From contig NZ_CAKZKO010000215.1 of the NCBI RefSeq assembly GCF_937123705.1, positions 1 to 36,297 on the forward strand: 36,297 bases of DNA. The letters are read 5' to 3'. Positions 19,268 through 27,225 of this stretch are shown here, piece by piece. The translations under genes were made by a program, and so were the position numbers. The notes beneath the pieces are model-generated. The model saw only the letters and a program-made list of their open reading frames with translations, searched no databases and had not been told where the DNA came from. Origin of the DNA: an uncultured Paraglaciecola sp. Lineage in GTDB: Bacteria > Pseudomonadota > Gammaproteobacteria > Enterobacterales > Alteromonadaceae. Each line of letters opens with the position of its first letter. Within the stretch, counting starts at the first letter, position 1.

Positions 19268-21459
19268 AAACTCCAGTCACGACGCCACGCACCCATTCTG
19301 AAATCATCGATCTGGTCGACAAGGACTACTACGTTGTCGACGAACAGCGCGACAACACCAACGAAGACATGCGCTTCTGCGATGTGGATGGCGCCCAGTA
19401 TGACGACTGGTTTCGCGAGCAGTTTTCAGAGCGGCCCAAACTCGAATTCAACAAGGTCTATCAGGCCGTGTACGAATTCTCGGGCAACTGGCGGGAAAAC
19501 CGCTTTGATGTGAAGTATCGCCCTGAAGACATCAAGGCGACGGATGACGACGCCGACCTGATGAACGGCCTGTTCCGCAAGGATTTCTATCGCGACAACG
19601 AGGGCACCGAAGCCTTCGACAACGCGGTCGATGAAATGGCCAAGGGCGGTTATGGCGCCCTGCAGATGGTGACACGCTACATCGACGACGAAGACCCGGA
19701 AGATGACCGCCAGGTGGTCGAGTTCGAGCCGATCTATTCAGCCTACAGCAGCGTCATTTGGGACAAGAACGCGAAGAAGCCCGACAAATCCGATGCGCGG
19801 CACGTCACAGTGCTCAAGTCGATGAGCCGTGAAGCCGCTGAAGCCGAGTTTGGTGATCAGGCTGAATCAGCATTCTCGCCACCCGATCGCAGGCGCTTTA
19901 ACTGGCACACCGGGCAGACCGTCTGGATCGCGCACTTTTACGAAATACGCACTGAACGCACCACAGCGTGCACGTTTGAAGACCCGCTGGGCAGGCGTAA
20001 AACCCTGTTCAAGGACGAGATTGGCAAGCACTTGGAAGAGCTGGCCGACATGGGCTACGAGCAAGTGCGCGAGAAAAAAATCAAGCGCCGCTCGGTGTGG
20101 AAATCCATTCTTGGTGGTGGTGATTATCTGGTAGAGCCACGTCGCATAGCAGGCAAGCACCTGCCGATCATCCCCATTTACGGCTACCGGGGCTACATCG
20201 ACGGGCAAGAGTTCTGGTACGGCATCGTGCGCAAGTACAAGGACGCCAATCGCCTGTTCAACATGGCAGCAACGGATGTGGCCGAGAACGCCGCGACCAC
20301 CTCCAAAGACATGCCTATTTTCACGGATGAACAGGTGGAAGGCCGCGAGCAGCAGCTGCGCGAAATGCACCTTGGTAAATACAACTACGCGGTCATCAAC
20401 CCGGTGGAAGGGCCGGAGGGCGAAGACATCCATGCGGGTCCAGTGGGTACGTGGGCGGCATCCCGTGTCGACCCCAACAATGTCAGCCTGATCCAGATGT
20501 GCGGCGACTTCATGGCCGCTGGCATGGGCTCCAGCCCCAAGGAAATCGAAGAGGCCAGCCTGTCAGGCGTTGCTGTCGACCGTCTGCGAAAAATTATCGA
20601 TGCCAAAACCATCATCCTGACCGACAACATCAAGAAAGCGATGCACCGGGCGGGCGTGGTGTACTCATCGATTGCTGGCGAGATTTACGACTCCGAGCGC
20701 ATTGAGTACATTCTGCAGCAGGACGGTACGGACAAGATGGTTCGTCTGTTCGACATTGTGGTTGACCGCGAGACGGGCCAGCCGAAGTTCATCAACGACA
20801 TCACCACCAAGAAATTCGCCATCACGGTCGATACGGGACCGGCTTACGCCTCGCAGCGTCGCGAGACCATCAAGGCGCTGCAGGAAATTGGTGAGATGGC
20901 GACCGAGGATTACCAGCCGCTCATATTGGGTGAAATTATCGAACTGCTGGACGGTGTTGGCCTGACCGACCTCAAGGATTACAACCGCCGCAAAATGGTA
21001 CAGCAGGGTCTGCGCAAACCGGAGACCGAAGAAGAACAAGCCATTGCGCAGGCAGAGCAGCAGAAGCAGCAGTCTGCCGAAGAGGAGCTGTTGCGCTCGA
21101 TGGCTCGCAAGGAAATGGCCGAAGCGCAAGAGCTGGTCAGTCAGGTGCAGAAGAACGCCACGCAGGCACGCCTCAATACCGCGAAAGCCATCAGCGAAAT
21201 GCACGGCATCCAGCTGGATCGCCTGCAGGCCACCAACGATGTGGTTTCACGTGAAACGGTTGAAGCAGGCCGGGAAGTGGCTGCAGAGACCAAGCTGCCC
21301 GACCTCGACCGCGCTTCTAAGCTGGCCGACATTGCTACCAAAACCGCTAAGGCGCGCAGGGATAACGCCGAAGCTGAGGCGCAGGTTATCGAAAACAATT
21401 TCGCTCGCAGCAAGATTGCACAGCTTTCCGAGAGTTTGGACAAGATGGGGGCGGCATGA
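19264..21459 (+). CDS. portal protein, P22 gp1-like
   Basis: 731-aa portal subunit that forms the dodecameric vertex through which DNA enters and leaves. Diagnostic P22-like features: an N-terminal FREQFSERPKLEFNKVYQAVYEFSGNWRENRFDVKYRPED segment, YIDGQEFWYGIVRKYKDANRLFNMAATDVAE (about 315-345), and the long C-terminal helical stretch (about 590-730, rich in A, E, Q, K), expected for the P22-type barrel. Length fits P22 gp1 (about 725 aa). The ATG overlaps the terminase stop by 4 bases, and the gene is followed by another ATGA junction. Confidence 0.94.
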   Translation: MKTPVTTPRTHSEIIDLVDKDYYVVDEQRDNTNEDMRFCDVDGAQYDDWFREQFSERPKLEFNKVYQAVYEFSGNWRENRFDVKYRPEDIKATDDDADLMNGLFRKDFYRDNEGTEAFDNAVDEMAKGGYGALQMVTRYIDDEDPEDDRQVVEFEPIYSAYSSVIWDKNAKKPDKSDARHVTVLKSMSREAAEAEFGDQAESAFSPPDRRRFNWHTGQTVWIAHFYEIRTERTTACTFEDPLGRRKTLFKDEIGKHLEELADMGYEQVREKKIKRRSVWKSILGGGDYLVEPRRIAGKHLPIIPIYGYRGYIDGQEFWYGIVRKYKDANRLFNMAATDVAENAATTSKDMPIFTDEQVEGREQQLREMHLGKYNYAVINPVEGPEGEDIHAGPVGTWAASRVDPNNVSLIQMCGDFMAAGMGSSPKEIEEASLSGVAVDRLRKIIDAKTIILTDNIKKAMHRAGVVYSSIAGEIYDSERIEYILQQDGTDKMVRLFDIVVDRETGQPKFINDITTKKFAITVDTGPAYASQRRETIKALQEIGEMATEDYQPLILGEIIELLDGVGLTDLKDYNRRKMVQQGLRKPETEEEQAIAQAEQQKQQSAEEELLRSMARKEMAEAQELVSQVQKNATQARLNTAKAISEMHGIQLDRLQATNDVVSRETVEAGREVAAETKLPDLDRASKLADIATKTAKARRDNAEAEAQVIENNFARSKIAQLSESLDKMGAA

Positions 21460-21947
21460 TGGGCGAAATATCCAACCTGCTCGACTTGGGCAAAGCGACC
21501 GGCACTGCGCAGGAGAAGAAGCCGCTTGGCGTCAATGAGCGCGCCATGATTGCTATCGCCGTGCAGCTGGAGAGCATACTCAAGCAGCTGCGGCAGGGCG
21601 GCAACGAGCAACGGAAAAGCCTCGATGCTGCGGTGCGAAAGGCTGGCGACAGCGTGATGGACGCACTGAAAAACCTGCCCGCTTCCACACAAGATGCCCC
21701 AACAATACAATTTCCAGACATCCCTGCGCCGCAGGTAACGGTTAGCGTAGAGCCGCTAGACACCGGTCTGGTTAGGGACATGCTGCAACCTAACCGCCAA
21801 ATACTGGGGCAAATGATTGCATTGACCAAAGCCTGTGAAGGCGTGGTGTCTGCCATGCAAAAGCCGTCACCCAGTCGCGATTATCGACTAACGGTTAAGC
21901 GCAACAAGTACGGCGACATAGAAACCATCGACGCCAAGGCGCTATGA
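21456..21947 (+). CDS. hypothetical virion-region protein
   Basis: 163-aa protein of unknown function. An N-terminal helical region (NERAMIAIAVQLESILKQLRQGG, KSLDAAVRKAGDSVMDALKNL) is followed by a Pro-rich strand segment (PTIQFPDIPAPQVTVSVEPLD) and a C-terminal helix, ending with DYRLTVKRNKYGDIETIDAKAL, the kind of C-terminus often seen in small phage structural-module proteins. It begins with two in-frame ATGs (21456 and 21459) in the portal stop overlap. Confidence 0.75.
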   Translation: MMGEISNLLDLGKATGTAQEKKPLGVNERAMIAIAVQLESILKQLRQGGNEQRKSLDAAVRKAGDSVMDALKNLPASTQDAPTIQFPDIPAPQVTVSVEPLDTGLVRDMLQPNRQILGQMIALTKACEGVVSAMQKPSPSRDYRLTVKRNKYGDIETIDAKAL

Positions 21948-22525
21948 GTTCGCTATTCGGTTTTTTGGTAACCTGCTTAATGGCTACATACACCATCACA
22001 TCAACGCCTGTGTTTTACGATCAGGATGGCACCATCAATCGCACCGAGTATCTAGGCTGGGGTCAGGCGGCCGATGAAAACTCCAACGTTTACGATCTGC
22101 AGGTCAACGATGGCCAGCCCAGCATGGTCAAGTCTTATGGCAAATATCATGTCTATTACGCGGGACAATTTCGCAGTGTTATTAGTGGAATTCCCGGCGA
22201 CTGGGCGCGAATGTTTACCCTGCGAGGTAATTACGATGTGTTTCCTGCCGGCATCGAGTGGCGCGATGATTTATATACCTACAGCAAGGACAGCGGCGCA
22301 TGGATTGTGCTGCCATCGATAAACCAGCAAGACGGTCATCAGCAAACGACATTTATTTTGATTGGGAGCGGCGCGGTATATCAGCATAATGGTCAGTACA
22401 ATCCGCTGGTTTGGACCAGTCAGCAATTCGGCAATCCAGACACGAAGCAGCGCCTGCGAAAACGAAGAAATGACGAGGACGCCCTGCTTGCCTGTGTGGC
22501 TGCATGGCTTGGTACGGTGGACTGA
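21944..22525 (+). CDS. hypothetical protein with secondary start
   Basis: 193-aa protein. The first 12 residues (MSSLFGFLVTCL) are hydrophobic; a second ATG at 21980 starts MATYTITSTPVFYDQDG, so 181 aa is an alternative. The rest is beta-rich (KYHVYYAGQFRSVIS, AGIEWRDDLYTYSKDSGAWIVLPS, QQTTFILIGSGAVYQH) with a basic C-terminal helix. No family recognised. The ATG overlaps the preceding stop by 4 bases. In this position (after the portal) it could be a head- or ejection-associated protein. Confidence 0.74.
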   Translation: MSSLFGFLVTCLMATYTITSTPVFYDQDGTINRTEYLGWGQAADENSNVYDLQVNDGQPSMVKSYGKYHVYYAGQFRSVISGIPGDWARMFTLRGNYDVFPAGIEWRDDLYTYSKDSGAWIVLPSINQQDGHQQTTFILIGSGAVYQHNGQYNPLVWTSQQFGNPDTKQRLRKRRNDEDALLACVAAWLGTVD

Positions 22526-23703
22526 TGGGCAGACTATCCCGGCTGATTGAAAAGGTCGATGCGGTTAGTGAGAGCCTAAAAGCGAGCCGCTCAGTAGGGT
22601 ATAATGTACCTGACATTCCGCAAAGGAATATTAGCAGTGACTACCTATCGGACCAGCCAGCCGCAAGCGATGAATATGGGGATTTGCTCCAGACGATTGA
22701 TGGCGAAAGACTTATCGCGCCCCACGTTGCAGGACGCAGAAAAACAGGCGGAGGAGACGAGGCTATTGACCAAAAAGAGCTTGAATTTCTCGCGCAGGAT
22801 GCTGGTGCGACAATTAGCTATGTGCCAAGAAGGTCAATTGGAAATGACGCAGGACGAGTTAAAAACGCTCATGGAAAGAATCCAGAGATACTCATCGATA
22901 AAGACCTAACTGGTGGCAAAAAATATAATGTAGAGTCGCATGAGGTTTCCCACATCATCGATGAGAAGGCGGGGCAGTTAAGCACAAAAGGAATTAAAAA
23001 AGACCTAGAGAAAATTTACAACGAGCTAAACAATCCTTTTTACCGTGACGGGCAAGCAAGGAAGCAATATGCGCTGCCGCAATATGATATGGACAGGGAA
23101 TTATCGGCAGAAGCCATTCGCGCGTATCTTCAAAATCCCAACTGGATAAAAACAAAATATCCTGCGGCTGCTAAACGCATTAGAGAAACGGTCAACTCTA
23201 ATCCAGATATAAACAAACATATCCAGTTTAATACTCTGGTGCCCGCAGCATTGGGCGTAGGAATGATGGGCCAATCCGAAGACGCCGAGGCCATGGCTGA
23301 GCCGGCCAAGGCGCCTGAAGACAAGGGCTACTGGCGCGGCGTAGGCGAGCGAATCAAAGACACAGCCGCGACTGCCAACATTGCGGCCAATCTGGCTGGC
23401 ACCTACGCTGAGGATGCCATAGCCGGAATCACTGGTATTGGTGGATCAATCCTGCACGATACCGATGAAGGCGCCCGGCAAGTCCAAGCAGTACGCGATT
23501 TTGTTCCCGATGTGCCGCTGCATCCACGCGCTCAGGCCATCCTGATGGGCCTGATGGGTCGCGCCCAAGACCTGCCAGAGCCGATACGACGAGTGGGCAG
23601 TGCTTACATTGACCTGCCAGAGACAGTAGGCGATTACGTCGCTGAAAATGTATCGCCGGCTGCCGGCGCTATCACTCGCGCGGGTTTCGAGGTTCTTCCT
23701 TAA
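22525..23703 (+). CDS. polyvalent-type protein with HEVSH metallopeptidase motif
   Basis: 392-aa protein. A zinc-peptidase signature HEVSH (139-143) sits in NVESHEVSHIIDEKAG, and DRELSAEAIRAYLQNPNWIKTKYP (about 190-213) supplies a possible third Glu ligand and resembles a large polyvalent protein-associated domain. This suggests a protein packaged and injected with DNA. Residues 230-392 differ: a Gly/Ala-rich, membrane-active-looking segment (NIAANLAGTYAEDAIAGITGIGGSIL). The DNA of the first 250 codons is visibly more A/T-rich than its neighbours, suggesting later acquisition. The start is the ATG at 22525 overlapping the previous TGA. The domain assignment is tentative. Confidence 0.72.
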   Translation: MGRLSRLIEKVDAVSESLKASRSVGYNVPDIPQRNISSDYLSDQPAASDEYGDLLQTIDGERLIAPHVAGRRKTGGGDEAIDQKELEFLAQDAGATISYVPRRSIGNDAGRVKNAHGKNPEILIDKDLTGGKKYNVESHEVSHIIDEKAGQLSTKGIKKDLEKIYNELNNPFYRDGQARKQYALPQYDMDRELSAEAIRAYLQNPNWIKTKYPAAAKRIRETVNSNPDINKHIQFNTLVPAALGVGMMGQSEDAEAMAEPAKAPEDKGYWRGVGERIKDTAATANIAANLAGTYAEDAIAGITGIGGSILHDTDEGARQVQAVRDFVPDVPLHPRAQAILMGLMGRAQDLPEPIRRVGSAYIDLPETVGDYVAENVSPAAGAITRAGFEVLP

Positions 23704-23733
23704 CCGATTTAAAATGACACTTTTCGGCACCTG

Positions 23734-23763
23734 TTGACAATTCTTGTCACTTAGGCGCAAAAT
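23734..23763 (+). promoter_or_regulatory. internal late promoter candidate upstream of scaffold gene
   Basis: In the 121-base gap 23704-23824, TTGACA (23734-23739) and CAAAAT (23758-23763) are 18 bases apart: perfect -35, 4/6 -10. Two palindromes overlap them: TGACAA-TTC-TTGTCA (23735-23749) and GCGCAA-AA-TTGCGC (23755-23768). Neither has a T-run, so they look more like operators or RNA stems than terminators. A separate capsid promoter would help give the high coat and scaffold levels needed. Confidence 0.5.
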
Positions 23764-23824
23764 TGCGCGCAACCGGGCACTGACCCGAGAGCAATACCTA
23801 CCACCCCACGGTGAGACCCTTTGT

Positions 23825-24805
23825 ATGGCTGAAGACAAGCTGGACGATAAGACCGTCGATAACGACGAGGCTGACAAGCTCAAGCAACAAGCGAGCGACG
23901 AGGCTGGAGAGCAGAAACCCGAAGGCGATCAGGACAAGCCAGCCGGGAATCAGGACTCTGAAGAAAATGAAATCGTTTTAGCGGGTCAAGAAGAGTCGCC
24001 ATCTTCGCAGGCTAACAAGCCAAATAATGACCAGCACAGCAATACCGATGCTGTCATTAAGCGAATGAAACGCAAGCGCGAACGCATCGATGCAGAAAAT
24101 GAGCAGTTGCGTCGAGAAAACGAGCAGTTGCGACGGCACGCGCAGTCGCCGGGCGCAGGGCAGAGGCAGCACGATCAATCGTTGCAGCTTCCCAAGCGAC
24201 CGACACGAGCCGAGTTTAGCTACGACGAAGATAAGTTTGACGCTGCGATAGCGGAATGGACCGAACAGGTTGCCGATGTCAAAGCCGAGGCTAGAATTCG
24301 CGAAGCCAATCAAGGCCAGCGCACAATCGCTGCACAGCAGCGTGAGGCCAAAGCACTCGAGCAGTACGCCAAAAGCGCCAACGCATTGAAACTTCCGGAC
24401 TTCAACGAAGCACAGGAAGATGCGCTGGATGTTATCGGCACTGATTTCGGGGTTATGCTCGCGAGGGAGCTGCCAGATGATGCACCAAAGCTGGTGTATT
24501 TCTTTGGCAAAAACCCTGACGAAGCGCTGAAATACCGGGAAATGTTTGACAACAACCCCGGAGGCACGACATTCGCCCTTGGCAAGCTAGCCGAACGACT
24601 TGTTATTAAACGTAAACAGTCTAGCGCAGCCGCACCAGAGGATCGCATTGAGGGTGAAGGGCTAGCAGGTGGAGATAGCAGTCTCCAAGGCCAGCTAGCC
24701 AAGATCGACGAAAAGCTCGAGAAGGATGAAATTTCACCCGCTCAGGCAATTCGCGAAACCCGCCGTATAAAGCGCGAATTAAAGGAACAAGCAGCTGCTA
24801 GCTAG
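23825..24805 (+). CDS. scaffolding protein, P22-like
   Basis: 326-aa protein, very charged and Glu/Gln/Lys rich. The N-terminal 90 residues are acidic and disordered (KLKQQASDEAGEQKPEGDQDKPAGNQ). A coiled coil follows (DAVIKRMKRKRERIDAENEQLRRENEQLRRH, about 90-120), then KRPTRAEFSYDEDKFDAAIAEWTEQVADVKAEARIREA and a basic C-terminal helical segment (IRETRRIKRELKEQAAAS), which in P22 gp8 binds coat. Position immediately upstream of the coat gene supports the call. SD GGTGAG is about 9 bases before the ATG at 23825; the upstream frame from 23744 includes the operator-like palindromes and is rejected. Confidence 0.88.
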   Translation: MAEDKLDDKTVDNDEADKLKQQASDEAGEQKPEGDQDKPAGNQDSEENEIVLAGQEESPSSQANKPNNDQHSNTDAVIKRMKRKRERIDAENEQLRRENEQLRRHAQSPGAGQRQHDQSLQLPKRPTRAEFSYDEDKFDAAIAEWTEQVADVKAEARIREANQGQRTIAAQQREAKALEQYAKSANALKLPDFNEAQEDALDVIGTDFGVMLARELPDDAPKLVYFFGKNPDEALKYREMFDNNPGGTTFALGKLAERLVIKRKQSSAAAPEDRIEGEGLAGGDSSLQGQLAKIDEKLEKDEISPAQAIRETRRIKRELKEQAAAS

Positions 24806-24832
24806 ACTCCATTTTTATAGGAGTTATTAGTC

Positions 24833-26113
24833 ATGTCCAGTCAGGCCAAAATTGTCACCCGCGTACTGGGTGAAGAGCTTGAAAAATTCGAGGCAGACAA
24901 CATTTGTTTGCGCCAGTGTATGGTCAAGCAGATGGGAGGCCAGACCGGCCACCGCTCGGAATTCACCGAGTGGCACGATGCCCCGCCCATCGCCACCGTT
25001 GTCACTGGTTCGACCCCGTCGATCTCGAATTTCAACGAAATCACGCACCTTGCGGTGCCTCACAAGGTCACTACGTACTACACGCGACCTTTCAAACTCA
25101 CCAACAACGATACGCTTGATCCGTCTGAGCTAAGTCGCCAGATGCGTGCTGCCATGCAGGCCATCGATGCGGGCATTAACCGCGCCGTGGTCAACAAGGT
25201 GGTCGAGGAAGGCGGTCAGTTCGTGGGTCGCACGTCTGCGCTGTCAGGTTTTGCCGACATTGCAGCGGTCGATACGTTGCTGACTGAGCAGGATGTCTCG
25301 CAGGAATCCGGCAAGACCATGATTCTGAATGCTGGCGATTACAACGCGATGGCAGCAGACTTGGCGGGCCGTGAAACCCTGCAGGGCCGGGCAGAGAATG
25401 CCTACGACCGTGCTTTCATTGGCCAGATGTCAGGTTTTGACACGTTCAAGACCTCGTTTGCGCCCAGCAAGGTCGCTGCTGCGCCTACCAGTATCACGGT
25501 CAACGGTGCCAACCAAGACTATGATCCTGCGGCGTTCCAGACCACCACTGCCGGTGAGCCTGAAAACATCGATAACCGTACCGCCACACTGACAGTGACC
25601 GGCACCATTTCCGGCGCTGTCGCGGGTGACAAGTTCACCGTTGCGGGCGTCAATGCGGTATCGCTGGTCAATAAAAACGACACAGGCAACCTGCGCACGT
25701 TTACGGTGGTTTCTGTTAGCGGTCAGGACATCACTTACAGCCCGCCCATCATCGTCGACTCGGGTACACCGAACTCGACAGTGACACAGGCGCGTGATGA
25801 CTATGCCAACTGTTCAGCAGCCCCGGCCAACGGCGCAGCGGTCACCTTTGTCAACTACGACACAGCGCTGACCAATGTGTTCTTCGAGAATGACTCTGTG
25901 TGCATCAACACCGCACCCGTAGTCGGCACCGAAGAGCAGCTGGGTGGCATGATCCTGATGAATGAGACCACGGAGCGTGGCTTGAACATCATTGTCGCCA
26001 AGCAGGGTGCCATCGCAGACTTGAGTACGGAGTGGAGGGTCACGGCGCGAGCCGGTGTGACGATCCGCGACCCGATCAAGTGTGGCATCTTGATGGGTGC
26101 GCAAACGCCTTAA
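24833..26113 (+). CDS. major capsid (coat) protein, P22 gp5-like
   Basis: 426-aa coat subunit, length as for P22 gp5 (about 430). The N-terminal SSQAKIVTRVLGEELEKFEADNICLRQCMVKQMGGQTGHRSEFTEWHDAP and PHKVTTYYTRPFKLTNNDTLDPSELSRQMRAAMQAIDAGINRAVVNKVVEEG match the P22 family. Residues about 225-310 (TSITVNGANQDYDPA...FTVAGVNAVSLVNKND) correspond to the inserted I-domain-like region, and the C-terminus ends ERGLNIIVAKQGAIADLSTEWRVTARAGVTIRDPIKCGIL. AGGAG lies 11 bases upstream of the ATG. It assembles on the scaffold. Terminator 26131-26156 follows. Confidence 0.95.
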   Translation: MSSQAKIVTRVLGEELEKFEADNICLRQCMVKQMGGQTGHRSEFTEWHDAPPIATVVTGSTPSISNFNEITHLAVPHKVTTYYTRPFKLTNNDTLDPSELSRQMRAAMQAIDAGINRAVVNKVVEEGGQFVGRTSALSGFADIAAVDTLLTEQDVSQESGKTMILNAGDYNAMAADLAGRETLQGRAENAYDRAFIGQMSGFDTFKTSFAPSKVAAAPTSITVNGANQDYDPAAFQTTTAGEPENIDNRTATLTVTGTISGAVAGDKFTVAGVNAVSLVNKNDTGNLRTFTVVSVSGQDITYSPPIIVDSGTPNSTVTQARDDYANCSAAPANGAAVTFVNYDTALTNVFFENDSVCINTAPVVGTEEQLGGMILMNETTERGLNIIVAKQGAIADLSTEWRVTARAGVTIRDPIKCGILMGAQTP

Positions 26114-26130
26114 CCAGCACTACCAGTAGA

Positions 26131-26156
26131 GGGCGGGTCAAACCGCCCCTTGTTTT
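26131..26156 (+). terminator. intrinsic terminator after the coat gene
   Basis: GGGCGG (26131-26136) and CCGCCC (26143-26148) form a six-base GC stem around a GTCAAA loop, followed by CTTGTTTT. It would end or attenuate transcripts 18 bases past the coat stop, so that downstream head-completion and ejection genes are made in smaller amounts by readthrough. Confidence 0.7.
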
Positions 26157-26186
26157 CGCCACACCCCAACAGTCAGAGGTAAATTT

Positions 26187-26519
26187 ATGTCACGCAAAAA
26201 GCAGAAAAACAACAACTACGACCCTGCAGCGGAAGAGAACCAATATCCCAAGTGGGTCGACGGTGTTCTATGTGCCGATGCCGAAGAGGTAGACGCGCTC
26301 AACAGCGTCGATGCCGAAGCCAAGGCCGCCAAGGCCGCCGCCGACGCAGAGGCCAAGGCCGCAGAACAGCAGGCGCTGCGTGATCAGATTCGCGAGGAAG
26401 AACGCGCCAAGCTGATCGAAGAAGCCAAAGCCGCCAGCAAGGAAAAGCCGAAACCCAAGGCCAAAGCGGCTGCCAACAAGGGCAATGAAGAGAATGGCAA
26501 CAGCACAGAAAATAGTTAG
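26187..26519 (+). CDS. Ala/Lys/Glu-rich helical protein
   Basis: 110-aa protein. After a short N-terminus (MSRKKQKNNNYDPAAEENQYPKWVDGVLCADAEEVDALNSV) it becomes a low-complexity Ala/Glu/Lys helix (AEAKAAKAAADAEAKAAEQQALRDQ) and a basic tail rich in PK and AN repeats. Such proteins in P22-like phages often follow the coat and may be structural or DNA-associated, but no homologue is named. SD AGAGGT lies about 8 bases before the ATG. It overlaps the gp4-like gene by 26 bases. Confidence 0.7.
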   Translation: MSRKKQKNNNYDPAAEENQYPKWVDGVLCADAEEVDALNSVDAEAKAAKAAADAEAKAAEQQALRDQIREEERAKLIEEAKAASKEKPKPKAKAAANKGNEENGNSTENS

Positions 26520-26946
26520 TGATGCGCTCACTGAGTTGCGAATGCAGTCGGAATTGATACCGGCCGATCCGCAGCTTGAGCAGGATGCGCTCGATCGACT
26601 GATTGGGATGCTGGAAGAGTGGGCCAGCATTGGTGTCGCGACAGGCGTCACCATCCCAACAGTATTGGCGAGCGACCTGAACAACCCGCGCGACATCGAG
26701 CTGGGTCTGTCGCACTCGCTGGCGCTGGAAATGACCACGCGAGCACCCCAAGAGCCGGCGCGTCGCCTGCTTCGTGCATGGCGTCGATCCCGTCGCCGTA
26801 TCAAGGCCAAATATGGCCCCAACCCGGTCCAGCAACTGCCCGGCAAATTACCGCTGGGGCAGGGCAACAACGTGGGGCCGCGCTCCAAGCGATTTTTCCC
26901 CGAGCCCACCACGCTGGGCAGCAATAGCGACAGTTTAGGCACCTGA
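26494..26946 (+). CDS. P22 gp4-like tail accessory (DNA-stabilising) protein
   Basis: 150-aa protein. The sequence MATAQKIVSDALTELRMQSELIPADPQLEQDALDRLIGMLEEWASIGV, then LASDLNNPRDIELGLSHSLALEMTT matches the gp4 family (conserved LNxPxxxExGLxxxLAxxM pattern). In P22, gp4 binds the portal after packaging and starts tail assembly. P22 gp4 also hydrolyses peptidoglycan; the catalytic residues of that activity cannot be judged here. The start is placed at ATG 26494, but ATG 26485 is also possible. It overlaps the preceding gene. Confidence 0.83.
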   Translation: MATAQKIVSDALTELRMQSELIPADPQLEQDALDRLIGMLEEWASIGVATGVTIPTVLASDLNNPRDIELGLSHSLALEMTTRAPQEPARRLLRAWRRSRRRIKAKYGPNPVQQLPGKLPLGQGNNVGPRSKRFFPEPTTLGSNSDSLGT

Positions 26947-26949
26947 TTT

Positions 26950-27225
26950 ATGGCCACGCGCATCATTAACCTGACTCGCACAACTACCGTCAATCGCACG
27001 GACGTGGTGCCTTTCGCGCCCGCTAGCGGTGATTCGGCCAAAAAGGTGACAGTCGAAGACCTGATTCGTGCGCCCGCGTACACGGTGGCAGCATTGCCCA
27101 CGGTCTCGCTCACCATGAAGGGTGACGCGGCCTATGTCTCAGATGGGGCGAGTGGCGCAGCGGTCATGGCGTTCTGTGACGGCGTGAACTGGCGCCGTAT
27201 GGACTCCTTGGCGATCCTTGCATGA
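26950..27225 (+). CDS. small fibre-like domain protein, paralogue of 28589-28861
   Basis: 91-aa protein. The C-terminal part YTVAALPTVS, GDAAYVSDGASGAAVMAFCDGVNWRRMDSLAILA is a short beta-repeat found in phage tail-fibre and head-proximal proteins. The same part is encoded after gp10: YTVAGVPNAA, GHAIYVSNGALGSPIMAFSDGTDWLRSDTMLPISA. The N-terminus (MATRIINLTRTTTVNRTDVVPFAP) is a different strand region. It starts 3 bases after the gp4-like stop and overlaps the gp10-like start. Probably a virion accessory or adhesin-adaptor component. Confidence 0.72.
   Translation: MATRIINLTRTTTVNRTDVVPFAPASGDSAKKVTVEDLIRAPAYTVAALPTVSLTMKGDAAYVSDGASGAAVMAFCDGVNWRRMDSLAILA

Noticed and set aside
19867..20433. 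188-codon minus-strand ORF opposite the portal gene
   Set aside because: Same reasons: no motif, no ribosome site, fully inside a strong structural gene.
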